Shown: piece by piece, positions 4,548 through 6,458 of the stretch
Position numbering within the stretch: position 1 is the stretch's first letter
Layout: every line of letters begins with the position of its first letter
Origin: JBGOUV01 sp041477815
Lineage (GTDB): Bacteria; Acidobacteriota; Terriglobia; Bryobacterales; JACQDG01
Assembly (NCBI GenBank): GCA_041477815.1
Contig: JBGOUV010000388.1
Coordinates: 1 to 6,458, forward strand
Direction: 5' to 3'
Length of the DNA: 6,458 nt
The notes under the pieces: generated by a model
The model's database searches: none
Seen by the model: only the letters and a program-made list of their open reading frames with translations
What the model was told of the DNA's origin: nothing
Program-made: the position numbers and the translations under genes

Positions 4548-5987
4548 GGTCCTGATCCTCTTCCTCGCCGCCGGGGCGGTGTACTGGAACTCCCTGGACG
4601 GGGAGTTTGTGTTTGACGACACGTCGATCGTCCGGAACAACCCGCAGATTCGCAGCCTGGCGCCGGAAAATCTGAGGCGGATCTTCGGGTCGCACTACTG
4701 GCAGACGGCGGCGGGGCAGGGAGGACTGTACCGTCCGGTGGTAGTGTGGTCGTATGCGTTGAACTACGCGGTGGGGCAGTCGGACCCGTGGGGGTACCAC
4801 TTGGTCAACGTGCTGCTCCACGCGCTGAACGCGGTGCTGGTGTTCCTCATCGTGCAGGAGTTGTTCGGCCAGGGGACCTTTGCCTTCTGGAGCGGGTTGT
4901 TGTTCGCCTTGCATCCGATTCATACTGAGGCGGTGGCGTACGTGGTAGGGCGGGCCGAGTGTCTGGCCGCGCTATTTTTTCTGGCGGCCTGGTGGTGCTA
5001 CCTGCGGGGGCGTTGGGCGGCGGCGGCCGGGGCCTTTCTGCTGGCGGCGCTGAGCAAGGAAAGCGCGCTGACGTTCCTGGCGGTGCCGGTGTTGAGCGAC
5101 CTGGTGCGAGGCAAGAGGGGAGAGTGGAAGGCGTACGGGTCGCTGGCGGCGGCGGCGGCGCTGGTCCTGGCGCTGCGGTATGCCGTACTGGGAGGCATAG
5201 CGCCGCTGGCCATCAGCGCCGGCTCGAATCCGCTGGCGGGAGTCGGGGCGGCTGCGCGATTGCTGACGGCGACGGCGGTACTGGGAAAGTACTTGTGGCT
5301 GCTGGTGTGGCCGACGGCGTTGTCGGCGGACTACTCGTTCCAGCAGATCCCGCCGGTGGCCTCGCCGTGGACGGCCTCCTTCCTCTGGGGCTGCTGGGGC
5401 TGGCGGCGGTGGTGGCGGGAACGGTGTGGGCCTGGCGGCGGTCGAAACCGCTGTTCCTGTGCGGGGCGTTCTTCCTGGCGACGTTTTCGCTGACGTCGAA
5501 CTTCCTGCGGCCGATCGGGACGATCATGGCGGAGCGACTGCTGTATCTGCCGTCGCTGGGGTTCACCTGCGCTGTGGCGTACGGCGTGGCGCAGCTGGGC
5601 CGGAGGCAGATGGCGGCGGTGGCGCTCGCGGTGCTCTACGCGGGTCGGACGGTATCGCGCAATGCCGATTGGCACGACCATATAACGCTGTTTTCGAGCG
5701 CGGCCGAGGTGTCGCCGAACAGCTCGCTGGTGCAGGCCAACCTGGCCAATGCGCTGCTGTATCAGCGCGGCGACGCGGCCGGGGCGGCACGCCACGCCCT
5801 CGAGGCCATCCGGATCGAGCCAGGCGATCCCGCGGCGTACCTGACGCTGGGGGACGCGCTCGTGAAGCTCGGCGATCTGGCGCAGGCGGTGAAGGCCTAT
5901 GCGCGGGTGGAGCAGCTGGCGGCGGGGAGCGCCGGGGCGCTGGAGGCGGCGCGGCGAAGGGAGGCGGTGGAGCGGCGGTTGCGATAG
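4528..5987 (+). pseudogene. TMTC-like membrane glycosyltransferase-type protein with C-terminal TPRs, frameshifted
   Basis: One protein of about 486 residues is spread over two frames. The first frame begins MDRVRSKVLILFLAAG (ATG 4528; GTG 4519 possible). It holds GEFVFDDTSIVRNNP, then YRPVVVWSYALNYAVG, YHLVNVLLHALNAVLVFL, LFALHPIHTEAVAYVVGRAE and LSKESALTFLAVPVL. These are landmarks of the DUF1736/TMTC-type GT-C fold family, with an acidic pair after the first helix and many membrane helices. Near 5371-5376 one base appears to be missing: the frame moves to LLPLGLLGLAAVVAGTVWAW, through SNFLRPIGTIMAERLLYLPS and NADWHDHITLFSSAAEVSP, into TPR-like helices (about 5716-5920) ending at TGA-free TAG 5985-5987. 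Related eukaryotic TMTCs are O-mannosyltransferases; bacterial substrates are unknown. The rest of both halves is well preserved, so the break is very recent or a sequencing error. Confidence 0.83.
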
Positions 5988-6006
5988 CACAGTTGGAGAG
6001 AGAGAG

Positions 6007-6035
6007 TTGACGGATGTAACGCGATACGTTACACT
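6007..6035 (+). promoter_or_regulatory. Sigma70-like promoter of the higBA module
   Basis: TTGACG (6007-6012) and TACACT (6030-6035) are separated by exactly 17 bases, a near-consensus sigma70-type arrangement. The toxin start codon lies 17 bases after the -10. It is the best promoter in the window and sits between the TPR gene's stop and the toxin gene. Confidence 0.7.
6015..6033. promoter_or_regulatory. Palindromic operator candidate in the higBA promoter spacer
   Basis: TGTAACGCGATACGTTACA is a perfect inverted repeat with seven-base arms and a five-base centre. It fills the spacer between -35 and -10 and overlaps the -10. HigA antitoxins have a helix-turn-helix and commonly repress their own operon by binding such a palindrome, so this is the likely HigA or HigBA binding site. 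Confidence 0.65.
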
Positions 6036-6051
6036 ATCGAAAGAGCGGTCC

Positions 6052-6330
6052 GTGATCCAAACGTTTGGGCACAAGGGGTTAAGGGAACTCTTTGAACGCG
6101 GCAGCCATCGCGGCGTCGGAGCCGCTTTGGCGGGGCGGATTACGCGCCTGTTGGACCGGTTGGACGCTGCCGCGGTGGTGGAGGACATGGACCTTCCAGG
6201 GTTCCATCTGCACCAGTTGAAGGGCCACCGAAAGGGAACCTGGAGTATCCGAGTCAGCGGGAACCGGAGAATTACATTCCGGTTTGAGAGCGGCGATGCA
6301 TACGACGCAGATCTGGAGGATTACCACTAA
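6052..6330 (+). CDS. higB: HigB-like RelE/ParE superfamily toxin
   Basis: The product is 92 residues from GTG at 6052, beginning MIQTFGHKGLRELFERGS, the typical start of the HigB killer-protein family. Later landmarks are LDRLDAAAVVEDMDLPGFHL (35-54), HQLKGHRKGTWSIRVSGNRR (54-73) and ITFRFESGDAYDADLEDYH (74-92), which match the family to the last residue. HigB toxins are ribosome-dependent mRNA endonucleases that inhibit translation. The Arg and Lys residues in the second half and the C-terminal aspartates and His92 are consistent with an intact toxin. The frame remains open upstream into the TPR gene, but that extension is out-of-frame shadow. The GTG has only a weak purine stretch (AAAGAG) before it. 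The antitoxin gene follows one base after the stop, and the toxin-first order is characteristic of higBA. Confidence 0.93.
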   Translation: MIQTFGHKGLRELFERGSHRGVGAALAGRITRLLDRLDAAAVVEDMDLPGFHLHQLKGHRKGTWSIRVSGNRRITFRFESGDAYDADLEDYH

Positions 6331-6331
6331 T

Positions 6332-6458
6332 ATGAAGTGCGGACCTAGAAAGAGAAGGCCGACACATCCCGGCGCGCTGTTGCGGGAGGATGTGCTCCCC
6401 GCGGCAGGGCTCACGCAGACGCAACTGGCCGGGATTCTGGGGGTGTCGCGGCGGACGG
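6332..6458 (+). CDS. higA: HigA-like HTH antitoxin (3' end outside the window)
   Basis: Only the first 42 codons are present. The protein begins MKCGPRKRRPTHPGALLRED and continues VLPAAGLTQTQLAGILGVSR. HPG.LLRE(D/E)VLP.LGLT...A..LGVSR is the signature of HigA/VapI-type XRE antitoxins, with the helix-turn-helix starting at about residue 28. It would neutralise HigB by direct binding and repress the promoter at 6007-6035. The ATG lies one base after the toxin's stop. GGAGG at 6315-6319 inside the toxin's end is a slightly distant ribosome-binding site, and coupling with toxin translation is likely. The KCGPRKRR stretch before the family motif is more basic than usual. Whether the gene is complete cannot be seen. 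Confidence 0.9.
   Translation, partial: MKCGPRKRRPTHPGALLREDVLPAAGLTQTQLAGILGVSRRT

Noticed and set aside
4959..5420. Separate plus-strand gene starting at 4959
   Set aside because: The first 140 residues are Gly/Ala-rich shadow of the TMTC frame; only the part after about 5373 is real and belongs to the same frameshifted gene.
5331..6188. 285-residue minus-strand open frame
   Set aside because: Arg/Pro/Gln-rich, antisense to the TPR region and the HigB gene, with no recognisable motif.

Overview
The window is GC-rich, densely coding bacterial chromosome. No taxonomic marker gene is present. The style of several genes suggests an Acidobacteriota-type genome, possibly Bryobacter/Solibacter-like: a leftover tail of a kinase/TPR-type protein, a 173-residue hypothetical I associate with that group, a TMTC-like membrane protein with TPRs, an Uma2 gene and a higBA module. 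This assignment is inference only.

Region 1 (1-1299) is the end of an integron-type gene cassette array with no integrase in view. Three attC-like sites (31-96, 700-755, 1235-1299) bracket two one-gene cassettes. Cassette A carries a putative cupin lipoprotein. Cassette B carries a membrane-anchored protein of unknown function. The decisive detail is in the boundary boxes. In each cassette the R'' box at its 3' end is the exact reverse complement of the GTT box that would form if the cassette were circularised, while the pairing with the neighbour's box in the linear array is imperfect. This is expected of cassettes that moved as circles.

Region 2 (1300-2398) starts right after the last attC with a frameshifted, 5'-truncated remnant of a larger protein. 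Two genes on the minus strand follow: a small hypothetical with a TTG start and a near-perfect Shine-Dalgarno sequence, then an Uma2 (PD-(D/E)XK-like) gene. A short divergent intergenic region follows.

Region 3 (2399-5987) is a tightly packed plus-strand gene set with overlapping ends: a CNNM/CBS/CorC_HlyC membrane protein, a 173-residue hypothetical, a D-aminoacylase-like pseudogene that keeps only its two ends, and a TMTC-like multi-spanning membrane protein with C-terminal TPRs that is split by a single-base frameshift. Half of this set is therefore decayed or affected by sequence errors.

Region 4 (5988-6458) is a higBA-type toxin-antitoxin module. It has a well-formed sigma70-like promoter with a palindrome between -35 and -10, a complete HigB-like toxin gene, and a HigA-like antitoxin gene cut by the window end.

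The cassettes, Uma2 and higBA are accessory genes placed next to ordinary chromosomal genes. The best candidate for something not yet described is the cassette array and its two poorly understood cargo proteins.
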